Source of the DNA: an uncultured Acetobacteraceae bacterium
GTDB lineage: Bacteria; Pseudomonadota; Alphaproteobacteria; Acetobacterales; Acetobacteraceae
NCBI GenBank assembly: GCA_903907955.1
Contig: CAIVPZ010000091.1
Span: forward strand, 28,136 to 92,135
Direction: 5' to 3'
DNA: 64,000 nucleotides
A program made the position numbers and the translations under genes. Position 1 is the first letter of the stretch; each line of letters starts with the position of its first letter. Below are positions 55,162 to 64,000 of this stretch, piece by piece. Under the pieces are notes generated by a model. It searched no databases. It saw only the letters and a list, made by a program, of their open reading frames with translations, and had not been told where the DNA came from.

Positions 55162-56163
55162 TTATCGCATAATGGCCTGCCACACCTGCAGCGCCTGGCG
55201 TGTCGCCGCCACGTCGTGCACGCGCAGCACCGCGGCCCCCGCGAGGCAGGCTGCCAGCCCGGCCGCCAGCGACCCCGGTAAACGCTGCCGCGGCGCGGCT
55301 TCGCCGCTGATCCGGCCGATGAAGCTTTTGCGCGAGACGCCGATGACCAGCGGCAGGCCGAGGCCGAGCAGCGCGCCCAGCCGCGCCAGCAGGTCCAGGT
55401 TGGCGTCCAGCCCTTTGGCGAAGCCGATGCCCGGATCGATCGCGATCGCTTCACGCCGCACCCCGGCGGCTTCGGCCGCGGCGACCCGCAATGCCAGTTC
55501 GCCTGCCACCTCGGCCGCCACGTCGCCGTACTGGTCGAGCTTGGCCATGCTGTCGGGCTGGCCGCGCATGTGCATCAGCACCACCGGGCAGCCGCGCGCC
55601 GCCACCAGCGCGGCCGCCGCCGGATCGTGCGACAGGGCGGAAACATCGTTGACGATGCGCGCGCCGGCATCGAGCGCCGCCGCCATGGTGGCGGCGTTGC
55701 GGGTGTCCACCGAAACCGCCACCCCCTGCGCCGCCAGTGCCCGCACCACCGGCACCACCCGGGCGCGTTCCTCATCCGGCGGCGCCGCGCGGGCGCCCGG
55801 GCGGGTGCTTTCGCCGCCGACATCGACCAGATCGGCGCCCTCGGCCGCCAGCGCCAGCCCCGCTTCGATGGCGTGCGCCGGGTCGGCATGGTTTCCGCCA
55901 TCGCTGAAACTGTCGGGGGTGACGTTCAGGATGCCCATGATGGCCGGACGCCCGGCCAGCCCCGCCCAGGGGCGCGGCGCGGCGATGCGGTTAAGCACGG
56001 GCCGCCAGCGCGGCGGCACGGCAGCCACGGGAACCACCGCGCCGCCGGGCAGCAGGCGCGCCAGGGAAAAAGCCGCCGGACCGCCGGCCAGTGGCGAGGC
56101 CAGCCCGGCGGCAACCGCATCGCTTGCCGCGGCGCCGTGCAACCAGCCCAGCGGTTCGATCAG
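55162..56163 (-). CDS. folP: Dihydropteroate synthase
   Basis: About 333 aa. The C-terminal TIM-barrel (about 85-333) has [68 protein letters not shown] and [12 protein letters not shown], all pterin- and pABA-binding loops. The first 80 residues are an Ala-rich extension seen in Rhodospirillales FolP. No ATG lies at the right place; CTG at 56163, eight bases after GGGAG, fits spacing, and TTG at 56142 is an alternative. The start is therefore uncertain. Confidence 0.9.
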   Translation of the reverse strand: MIEPLGWLHGAAASDAVAAGLASPLAGGPAAFSLARLLPGGAVVPVAAVPPRWRPVLNRIAAPRPWAGLAGRPAIMGILNVTPDSFSDGGNHADPAHAIEAGLALAAEGADLVDVGGESTRPGARAAPPDEERARVVPVVRALAAQGVAVSVDTRNAATMAAALDAGARIVNDVSALSHDPAAAALVAARGCPVVLMHMRGQPDSMAKLDQYGDVAAEVAGELALRVAAAEAAGVRREAIAIDPGIGFAKGLDANLDLLARLGALLGLGLPLVIGVSRKSFIGRISGEAAPRQRLPGSLAAGLAACLAGAAVLRVHDVAATRQALQVWQAIMR

Positions 56164-56189
56164 GTCCAGTTCTCCCCCGGCCCCGCCGG

Positions 56190-56753
56190 TTATCGGGGGG
56201 GCGCGCCCGGCGACAACAGCGTCGCGGCAATCGCGTCGGCGAAGCCGTCCACCCGGTCCCACTGCGTATATTCGATGGTGCTGACCCCGTCGGTGGGACC
56301 ACCCGTCAGCGCCATGATAAACCGGATGATCTGGCGATCGAACCAGCCATAGCGCGGATAGTCGAGACGGCCGGCAATGGCGCAGGCGATCACCGGACGC
56401 AGTTTGAACTTCGCAATGGTCTTGCGGACATAGGGGCTGTCCTCGGCGGTCTGCCGGTTCGGCTTGCGGGCGGTCAGATTGACGGAGACGAAGGCAAGCG
56501 GCGGCGTCGGGCTGATTTCGTTGTAACGGGAAAGAAATTCCATCGCCTGGGGCAAATGATGACCGTAGCGCACGGCGGCAATCACCGCGACCATCGGCGA
56601 GTCCGCCAACACCGCGGGCGTCAGTGTGGCCGACGGCAACACGTGCAACTCGGCAGCCACGCCGTGTTCGGTGAGCCGCCGGCAAACATGCTGGCCGATG
56701 CGCTCCGAATGACCGTCATGGGTTGCAACGCAGATTCGAACAGGGGCCACCAT
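56190..56753 (-). CDS. hemG: Flavodoxin-domain protoporphyrinogen oxidase (HemG)
   Basis: A 187-aa protein. A degenerate flavodoxin N-terminus (ICVATHDGHSERIGQHVCRR), AAVRYGHHLPQAMEFL near 60 and the HemG-specific tail YGWFDRQIIRFIMALTGGPT followed by EYTQWDRVDGFADA. HemG passes electrons from protoporphyrinogen IX to quinones. GGGAGA precedes the ATG at 56753. It lies between ftsH and folP on the same strand, separated from ftsH by a dispersed repeat. Confidence 0.9.
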   Translation of the reverse strand: MVAPVRICVATHDGHSERIGQHVCRRLTEHGVAAELHVLPSATLTPAVLADSPMVAVIAAVRYGHHLPQAMEFLSRYNEISPTPPLAFVSVNLTARKPNRQTAEDSPYVRKTIAKFKLRPVIACAIAGRLDYPRYGWFDRQIIRFIMALTGGPTDGVSTIEYTQWDRVDGFADAIAATLLSPGAPPR

Positions 56754-56854
56754 GCTGTCTCCCGACGCCTTCGAATCGGTCATAGTCGGTCTGCCGGAGG
56801 CGTGCAATCCGTGGCCCTTGCACGGTGTGCCGGCGGTCCGGGATCAGAAGAAAG

Positions 56855-56970
56855 CAAGGCCAGGGCGCTGCCCTGGACCCGCCAAGGGGGCGGTGGCCCC
56901 CTTGACCCCATTCCTCAAGAAAACCTTGGGTGGGTCCGGGGCAAAGCCCTGGTGGGGATCGGGGCAATGC
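56855..56970 (-). repeat. Dispersed palindromic intergenic repeat, copy 9
   Basis: GGCCAGGGCGCTGCCCTGGA, then CCAAGGGGGCGGTGGCCCCC, then TTGACCCCATTC. A second part (GGGTCCGGGGCAAAGCCCTG then ATCGGGGCAATGCCCCGAT) follows as an appended partial repeat with its own hairpin. It lies between ftsH and hemG. Confidence 0.85.
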
Positions 56971-56999
56971 CCCGATGGATTACCCAAAGCGCCCCATCA

Positions 57000-58916
<1,917 letters not shown>

Positions 58917-59078
58917 TCGTTTCCCTGGCCCGTGGGCCACTCAGTCCTTTCGCGAGCCCGCCGGATGACGGGCCGTCTTCCGGTGGGGAAAATGCCCCGA
59001 ACCGGTCCCGACGCCAGAACATAGGGTGCCGGCCGGCGTTTCACATCCCCGGCCTGCGCACCCGCGGCACCTGGGCGC

Positions 59079-60350
59079 TTACCCTGGGGCCGTCGGCACG
59101 AAAGGTGCCCCACCGGGCGGCACGGACGGGGCGAAGTCGAGCCGCATGCGGTTGGAGGCAAGGGAATCCGGATAGCACAGATGGGGAACCGCCAACAGGT
59201 CCGTGCCATGCCGCAGCGCGGGCAGGGTTTGCAGCACCGCGGCGGGCAACGCCCGGGCGGCCGGCAGGGCGCGCAGCGCCGGCCCGGGCGGTCCGAGCGG
59301 GCCGATTTCGGCGCCGGCCGGCGGGTCTGTCCCATCCGCCAGGCGGAACCGCCCGTCCCACACCACGCCCGGCTGCGCCGGCACCGGCGGTGCCAGGGCG
59401 GCAACCTCGCGGGTGAGCAGCCAGCCCGGGCCGAGCCGGCCGGCCGGCTGCACCCGAACGCCGCCCAGCGTGGCCGGGCGCAGGCAGGCGGCCAGCGCCG
59501 CTACCTGAGCTGACGCCGGCGCGTGCGCCGCCCCGGCCAGGCCGCGCAGCAGCGCCGCCAGTGCCGCGGCGGACAGCACCCCGGGTGCCAGCACGGCGTA
59601 GCCTTCCGGGTGCAGCCGCACCCGTGCCGCCAGTTCGCGCGCCACCGTGCACGCCGTGGCTGCGCGCGCCTGACCGCGGGCGATGGCGGCTTCCACCGCG
59701 GCGCGGGTCAGTATGCCGTCCCCGGCCGCATCACCGCGCGCCCGGCGCAGCCGCGCCCGCAGCGCCGAGGGGTCGGCGTTGGACGGGTCTTCGATCCAGC
59801 CGACGCCCGCCGCCAGCAGCGTCGCCCGCAGCCGCCCCGGCGGGATGGCCAGCAGCGGGCGCAACAGGCGCAGCAAAGCGGTTTCGACCAGCGCGGCCAT
59901 GCCGGCCAGCCCGGCCGGGCCGCTGGCCGAGAGCAGGCGCATGGCAATTGTTTCCGCCTGGTCGCCGGCGTGATGGCCGAACAGCAGGTGCAGCACGCCC
60001 AGCCGGCGCGCCGCCTCGGCCAGCGCGGCGTGGCGGGCCGCCCGGGCACGTGCCGCCAGCCCCGGCCCGCGTGTCAGGCCGTGCAGGGCCAGTCCCTTTG
60101 CCATGAGGCCCAATGAGTCCAGCCGGGACAGCGTGGCGGCGGCCTCCGCGGCTGAATCCGGCCGGAGGCCGTGGTCAACCACCAGCGCCGTCACCTGCCC
60201 GCCGCGCGCCCGCGCCCAGTCGTGCGCCAGCAACGCCAGCGCCATGCTGTCGGCGCCGCCGGAGACCGCCACGGCGAGATGCGGGGCGGGTTCGTACGGG
60301 CCGAGCGGGGCCATCAGGGCGGCGAAGGTGGGGCTGTCCAGAGGAAGCAA
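59079..60350 (-). CDS. tilS: tRNA(Ile)-lysidine synthase
   Basis: A 423-aa protein. The PP-loop SGGADS is at residues 30-35 from a TTG start at 60350; LVVDHGLRPDSAAEA near 55, LFGHHAGDQAETIAMRLL near 115 and WIEDPSNADPSALRARLRRA near 180 are TilS motifs. It modifies C34 of tRNA-Ile2 to lysidine so that AUA is read. The TTG lies within the edge of a dispersed repeat; the ATG at 60314 is the alternative and shortens the N-terminus by twelve residues. Confidence 0.92.
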   Translation of the reverse strand: MLPLDSPTFAALMAPLGPYEPAPHLAVAVSGGADSMALALLAHDWARARGGQVTALVVDHGLRPDSAAEAAATLSRLDSLGLMAKGLALHGLTRGPGLAARARAARHAALAEAARRLGVLHLLFGHHAGDQAETIAMRLLSASGPAGLAGMAALVETALLRLLRPLLAIPPGRLRATLLAAGVGWIEDPSNADPSALRARLRRARGDAAGDGILTRAAVEAAIARGQARAATACTVARELAARVRLHPEGYAVLAPGVLSAAALAALLRGLAGAAHAPASAQVAALAACLRPATLGGVRVQPAGRLGPGWLLTREVAALAPPVPAQPGVVWDGRFRLADGTDPPAGAEIGPLGPPGPALRALPAARALPAAVLQTLPALRHGTDLLAVPHLCYPDSLASNRMRLDFAPSVPPGGAPFVPTAPG

Positions 60351-60380
60351 GGCCAGGCGCTGCCCCCCTTGACCCCATTC
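60346..60380 (-). repeat. Dispersed palindromic intergenic repeat, truncated copy 10
   Basis: GCAAGGCCAGGCGCTGCCCC then CCTTGACCCCATTC. The central stem is deleted. It lies between cpoB and tilS and overlaps the proposed tilS start. Confidence 0.65.
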
Positions 60381-60387
60381 CGCCGGC

Positions 60388-61242
60388 TCAGCGGCAACCG
60401 GCGCGCTGGCGGGCCATGGCAATCGTGTCGCGCAGGTCCGGACGGGGACTCTGAAACTGCACCCGCAGCTTGTCCAGCGTCTGGCAGGCGGCGATTTTCT
60501 CGTTGAGGTTGGTCAACGCCACCGCCAGCCCGATCAGCGCGTCCGGCGCCCGCGCGCCCGTCTTCGCCCGGCTGTAGGTGTCGTCATAGGCCACCGCGGC
60601 GCGCGGCCAGTCCCTGCGTCCCGCCAGCGACTGCGCCAGCAGGAAATTGGCGTCGGCGGTGTGCGGCGTCGGCGGCCCGGTCAGCACCTCGCGGGCGGCC
60701 TTCTCGGCGGCCACGTAGTCGCGGCGGGCGAGGGCGGCGTTGCCTTCCTGCAGCGCCAGCTCCGGGGTGCGGTGCGCCACGCCGGGTGGCGCGGTCGGCA
60801 GGGCGGTGGGAACCTGGGCCGCGGGCGGCGCCACGGCCGGCGGCCTGGCGCCGCCGCCGGTCAGGCCGTCGAGCCTGAAGTTGAGGTCGGCGATCTGCTT
60901 CTGCAGTTCCTCGCCCTGGCGCTGGCGGGCGTTATCCGCCTCATCGACGCGCCCGTGCAGCCGGCGGACCTCGTCCTCCAGCTGGCTCACCCGCTGCAGC
61001 AGTTGTGGCGTCAGGTCCGACCCGGCGGTGGAAGCCGGCGCCGGGCCGGAGCGGTAGCCGCCGAGTGACGACGAGCCGCCGCCGCGCGAGATCTGCTCGC
61101 GCAGTTCCTGCAGGTCGTGGCGCAATTCGGCGATCTGGTTGTTCAGCGCGATCGCCTCGCGGGTGTCGTACTGCGCCCGCGCCGGCGTGCCCGGCAGAAC
61201 CGCCAGGGCGCCGAGCAGAACAACGATCAGCAACTGCCTCAT
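60388..61242 (-). CDS. cpoB: Tol-Pal system protein CpoB (YbgF)
   Basis: A 284-aa periplasmic protein with signal peptide (LLIVVLLGALAVLPGTPARA), a coiled coil with LNNQIAELRHDLQELREQIS and a second helix LLQRVSQLEDEVRRLHGRVD, a Pro/Ala linker and three C-terminal TPRs (ALQEGNAALARRDYVAAEKA, NFLLAQSLAGRRDWPRAAVA). CpoB links Tol-Pal constriction with PBP1B activity in E. coli. It lies directly after pal. Confidence 0.93.
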   Translation of the reverse strand: MRQLLIVVLLGALAVLPGTPARAQYDTREAIALNNQIAELRHDLQELREQISRGGGSSSLGGYRSGPAPASTAGSDLTPQLLQRVSQLEDEVRRLHGRVDEADNARQRQGEELQKQIADLNFRLDGLTGGGARPPAVAPPAAQVPTALPTAPPGVAHRTPELALQEGNAALARRDYVAAEKAAREVLTGPPTPHTADANFLLAQSLAGRRDWPRAAVAYDDTYSRAKTGARAPDALIGLAVALTNLNEKIAACQTLDKLRVQFQSPRPDLRDTIAMARQRAGCR

Positions 61243-61282
61243 GCCGGACTCCGTGCGCAGGAACACTGCAAGCGTGCGGGGA

Positions 61283-61756
61283 TCACTGGACCGAGGTGAT
61301 CGCGTTGCGGTTCTGCGCCCAGGACTGCTCATCCGAGCCGAGCGACGACGGGCGATCCTTGCCGTAGCTGATGGTGGTGATGCGGCTGCCGGGGACGCCG
61401 GCGGCCACCAGGTAGTCGCGGGCGGCGTTGGCCCGGCGCTGGCCGAGGGCGATGTTGTATTCCTCGGTGCCACGCTCGTCGCAGTTGCCGGCGACCTGCA
61501 CGTTGTTCTGCTGGAACTGCCTGAGCCAGCCGGCCTGGCGGTCGAGCGTGGCGTGGGCCTCCGCCTCCAGCACCGACCGGTCGAACCCGAAGAACACGCG
61601 GTCGCCGACATTCTTGACCAGGTCTTCCTGGCTGCCCGGCGCCGGGCCGGCGGTGGCCACGGTGCCGGCGCCGGTGGTTGCCGCGGTTTCGGGCGGCGAA
61701 GCGCAGGCCGCCAGCAGCGCGACGGCGGCAAATGCGCCCAGCATTTTGATGTTCAT
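61283..61756 (-). CDS. pal: Peptidoglycan-associated lipoprotein Pal
   Basis: A 157-aa lipoprotein with lipobox LLAAC (C18). The OmpA-like domain from about 55 contains VFFGFDRSVLEAEAHATLDR and the peptidoglycan-binding NVQVAGNCDERGTEEYNIAL near 95 (Asp and Arg of DERG). The usual GHxDERGT is GNCDERGT here. Pal anchors the outer membrane to the wall in the Tol-Pal system. It is followed by cpoB. Confidence 0.95.
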   Translation of the reverse strand: MNIKMLGAFAAVALLAACASPPETAATTGAGTVATAGPAPGSQEDLVKNVGDRVFFGFDRSVLEAEAHATLDRQAGWLRQFQQNNVQVAGNCDERGTEEYNIALGQRRANAARDYLVAAGVPGSRITTISYGKDRPSSLGSDEQSWAQNRNAITSVQ

Positions 61757-61985
61757 TCGTGGTGCATCCCTGAAAAGGTGCGGAACAGATGGTGCCCGAA
61801 GGGGCGATTCAGGTGCGCGTCGACCGTATCGAAGGAGAGTCGGTTCCAGACGAAGCACCATGCGAAAGGCATGATCCGATTAGCCCACCGCAACGAATGG
61901 GGTCAACAACCGGTATCATCCACGCCCCTATATTGCCTGGTTTCCCGTCCTTCCGAGCCACACATCGTCCGCATTCACGCCGTAT

Positions 61986-63359
61986 TCATGCGCCCAGCGG
62001 CGACCATGCCGGATCGGAGGCATCGGTCGGCGTGCCGACCGCGCGCTCGTTGAATCCGGTGATGTCGATCGAATGCAGCCGGGCCGAGAACCCGTTGCCG
62101 CGGGAATCACGTGCCGCGGTTTCGCGCCAGAACATGATCACGCGGCCGTTCGGCGCGAAGGTCGGGCCTTCGCAATAATAGCTTTCCGACAGGATGCGCT
62201 CGCCCGACCCGTCCGGCCGCATGACGCCGATCGCGAAGCTGCCGCCGCCGAACCGGGTGAAGGCGATCAGGTCGCCGCGCGGCGACCACACCGGGGTGGC
62301 GTAGCGGCCCTGGCCGAAGCTGATCCGCCGCACGCCGCCGCCGCTGGCGCTCATCACGTAGAGTTGCTGGTCGCCGCCACGGTCGGAGTTGAACACGATC
62401 TGCGTGCCGTCCGGGCTGTAGCAGGGCGAGACGTCGATCGAGCCGCTGTCGGTCAGCCGCCGCGCCCCGCCGCCGCCAAGGCCCACCGACAGGATCACCG
62501 ACCCGCCGGCACTGGTGGTCTGCGCCATGATGATGCTGGACCCGTCCGGGGCAAACCGCGGCGACAAGGTGATGCCGTCGAAATTGCCGAGCAGTTCCTG
62601 CCGCCCCGAGCCGAGGTTGAACAGGTAAACCCGCGGCTTGTTGTTCAGGTAGCTCATGAAGGCGATTTCGTCGCGCGTCGGGTGGAAGCGCGGGGTCAGC
62701 GCCATGAAGCTGCCGTCGGTCAGGAAGCGGTTGTTGGCGCCGTCCTGGTCCATGATCGCCAGCCGCTTGACCCGCCGGTCGCGCGGGCCGCTGCCGGCGA
62801 TGTAGACGATGCGGGTGTCGAAATAGCCCTTCTCGCCCAGCAGCCGCTCGTAGATCACGTCGCTGATGATGTGGGCGATGCGCCGCCAGTTGCTCACCGT
62901 GGTGGTGTAGGCGGTGCCCTGGATCTGCTGCCCGGGCAGCACGTCCCACAGCCGGAATTCCACCCGGACCTTGTCGCCGCCCTGGCTTTCCACCCGGCCG
63001 GTGACCAGCGCCTGCGCGCCGATGACCTTCCAGTTCTGGAAGTTCGGCGTGTCGCCGGTCGGGGTGTTGATGAACGCCGCCGGGTCGATCGGCCGGAACA
63101 GTCCGGAATGCGCCAGGTTGTTGGTGATGACGTTGGCCATCTCCTGGCCGATCCGGGCGGCGTCGCCGCCGCTGCCGGTCAGCGCCGGCACGGCGAGCGG
63201 GATCGGCTCGGTGCGGGCGCGGTTCACGTCGATCACGGCGCTGCCGCCGCCCGCGCCGCCGGGGGGCGGCTGCTGGGCCCGGGCGATCGCCGGCATGAAC
63301 AGCGTCGCGGCGGTGCCGGCGATCAGCCGGCGGCGGGAGGGGGTCAGGTCATCCGTCAT
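61986..63359 (-). CDS. tolB: Tol-Pal system protein TolB
   Basis: A 457-aa protein. The N-terminus reads TPSRRRLIAGTAATLFMPAI, a twin-arginine-like signal rather than a plain Sec signal. An N-terminal TolB domain (about 40-165) with GDTPNFQNWKVIGAQALVTG precedes a beta-propeller with repeated SPxFxPDG blades (LSPRFAPDGSSIIMAQTTS, VSPCYSPDGTQIVFNSDRGG, TPVWSPRGDLIAFTRFGGG). TolB works with Pal in outer-membrane constriction. It lies between tolA and pal. Confidence 0.96.
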   Translation of the reverse strand: MTDDLTPSRRRLIAGTAATLFMPAIARAQQPPPGGAGGGSAVIDVNRARTEPIPLAVPALTGSGGDAARIGQEMANVITNNLAHSGLFRPIDPAAFINTPTGDTPNFQNWKVIGAQALVTGRVESQGGDKVRVEFRLWDVLPGQQIQGTAYTTTVSNWRRIAHIISDVIYERLLGEKGYFDTRIVYIAGSGPRDRRVKRLAIMDQDGANNRFLTDGSFMALTPRFHPTRDEIAFMSYLNNKPRVYLFNLGSGRQELLGNFDGITLSPRFAPDGSSIIMAQTTSAGGSVILSVGLGGGGARRLTDSGSIDVSPCYSPDGTQIVFNSDRGGDQQLYVMSASGGGVRRISFGQGRYATPVWSPRGDLIAFTRFGGGSFAIGVMRPDGSGERILSESYYCEGPTFAPNGRVIMFWRETAARDSRGNGFSARLHSIDITGFNERAVGTPTDASDPAWSPLGA

Positions 63360-63441
63360 GTGGTCACCTGTGACAATCGGGGCGGCGGAGGCACTCCACG
63401 AGAAATCCGGCGGGCCGGCGGAACATGCTGACGGGCGACTC

Positions 63442-64000
63442 TCATGGGGTGAAGCGGAATTTCAGGGTGCCGCGCCCGCCGGCGATCAGCGTCGCAGGCA
63501 CCGGCAGGTTGGCGCAGCGCGGGTTCAGCACGGCGCGCCGGGCACGTTCGGCAAATGCCCGAAAACGCGGATCGCTCATTCGCCCCGCATCCTCCGGCGC
63601 GATGTCCACCTGGTGCGCGACGCCCGCGCCATCGATGGTAACGAGAAGAAAGGCCTGCATCTTCTCCAGGTCCAGCGCGCCGGCGTCCTTGGTCCAGCAT
63701 TCGCGCACCCGGTCGCCGATGGCGCCGCGCTGCTCGCTGGTCAGCTTGTCGGTGAGCGTGCCGTTCGGGCTGCCGCCGCTGCTGCCCTGGGCGGGGTTGG
63801 CGTGGGCGGTCGGCGGCTGGGTCTGCCGCTGCAACGCGCGCAGCCGTTCCAGCGTGTTGTTCAGCTCGCTGCTGTCGGGTGCGGGGTTGCGGGTCGGGTT
63901 CGGCTGGCTGGTATGGCTCGGCGGGGCCGGCGGCGGCGGCACCGGTGGCGGCGGCTGCGGCCGTGGCGGCGTGCGCGTGGGCGGCGGCGGCGCCGGGGGC
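63442..64000 (-). CDS. tolA: TolA, C-terminal part (cut by window edge)
   Basis: At least 185 codons, open past the right window edge. The upstream part is Pro-rich (repeated PPPP), followed by a linker (LERLRALQRQTQPPT), then the TolA/TonB C-terminal domain with IGDRVRECWTKDAGALDLEK near the middle, FLLVTIDGAGVAHQVDIAPE and AERARRAVLNPRCANLPVPA. TolA spans the periplasm and links TolQR to TolB-Pal. The N-terminal membrane segment is outside the window. Confidence 0.88.
   Translation of the reverse strand, partial: PPAPPPPTRTPPRPQPPPPVPPPPAPPSHTSQPNPTRNPAPDSSELNNTLERLRALQRQTQPPTAHANPAQGSSGGSPNGTLTDKLTSEQRGAIGDRVRECWTKDAGALDLEKMQAFLLVTIDGAGVAHQVDIAPEDAGRMSDPRFRAFAERARRAVLNPRCANLPVPATLIAGGRGTLKFRFTP

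Noticed and set aside
61757..61985. Gap between tolB and pal
   Set aside because: A small ORF lies here on each strand, but none has a ribosome site or motif. I regard it as non-coding, perhaps holding a promoter for pal.

Overview
The window is chromosomal DNA of a high-GC alphaproteobacterium. The gene content fits Rhodospirillales, most likely Acetobacteraceae: an aerobic-type cobalamin pathway (cobL, cobH, cobJ, cobF plus bluB), a ubiquinone hydroxylase with Coq7, PhaR with a PHA-synthase-like protein, a tol-pal-cpoB-tilS-ftsH series, and many GC-rich palindromic intergenic repeats. The genus cannot be read from the sequence. Coding density is high and most genes show strongly GC-biased third positions. 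The exceptions are the left edge (DUF4238 fragment) and the glycosyltransferase-like gene at 23.6-24.5 kb, which are visibly less GC-rich.

Layout. 0-1.2 kb: a DUF4238 gene cut by the window edge and a REP-associated transposase (RAYT) bracketed by inverted 40-bp repeats. 1.2-4 kb: envelope genes (SLT transglycosylase, DUF2272 lipoprotein, MlaA-like protein). 4-10 kb: thrS, infC, pyridoxal kinase, a Rieske ferredoxin, an alpha/beta hydrolase and a DMT transporter. 10-12.5 kb: first cobalamin block. 12.5-15.2 kb: PHA locus (phaR, a 71-aa partner ORF, a PhaC-like protein). 15.3-23.3 kb: a CNNM/CorC-type protein, a protealysin-like M4 protease with its emfourin-like inhibitor, thiol and glutathione enzymes, a DUF2237-cupin-pcp operon and an acyl-CoA dehydrogenase. 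23.6-27.4 kb: a glycosyltransferase-like gene followed by a 936-aa GT61 / ChW-like / GT2-92 fusion. 27.5-40.7 kb: cutA with a Kef antiporter, a ubiquinone hydroxylase, cysK, a beta-ketoadipyl thiolase, a periplasmic HAD / CopC-like / octaheme-HEAT-TPR group, and assorted singletons. 40.7-44.8 kb: second cobalamin block (cobT-cobS-cobC-cobF with divergent bluB). 45-56.8 kb: housekeeping genes (dsbB-coq7, fba-thiE, zapA-6S RNA-fau, ymdB-like, yebC-ruvC-ruvA, glmM-thiD-thioesterase, folP, hemG). 57-64 kb: ftsH, tilS, cpoB, pal, tolB and the 3' part of tolA, all on the minus strand.

The two cobalamin blocks complement each other. CobJ, CobL, CobH and CobF act on the corrin ring; BluB makes dimethylbenzimidazole; CobT, CobC and CobS build the nucleotide loop. 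Other steps (cobI, cobM, cobK, cobB and so on) must lie elsewhere. Translational coupling by ATGA, GTGA or TGATG overlaps is common, for example cutA-kef, ruvC-ruvA, fba-thiE, dsbB-coq7, DUF2237-cupin-pcp and cobT-cobS-cobC-cobF.

Five non-routine points stand out. (1) The GT61-ChW-GT2/92 fusion. (2) The protease-inhibitor pair. (3) A family of about ten palindromic repeats, mostly at gene 3' ends; one pair forms a 220-bp palindrome and another copy supplies the C-terminus of CobF. (4) A probable AUA start codon for infC. (5) A complete RAYT element with paired REP-like ends. No CRISPR array, rRNA or tRNA gene was recognised.
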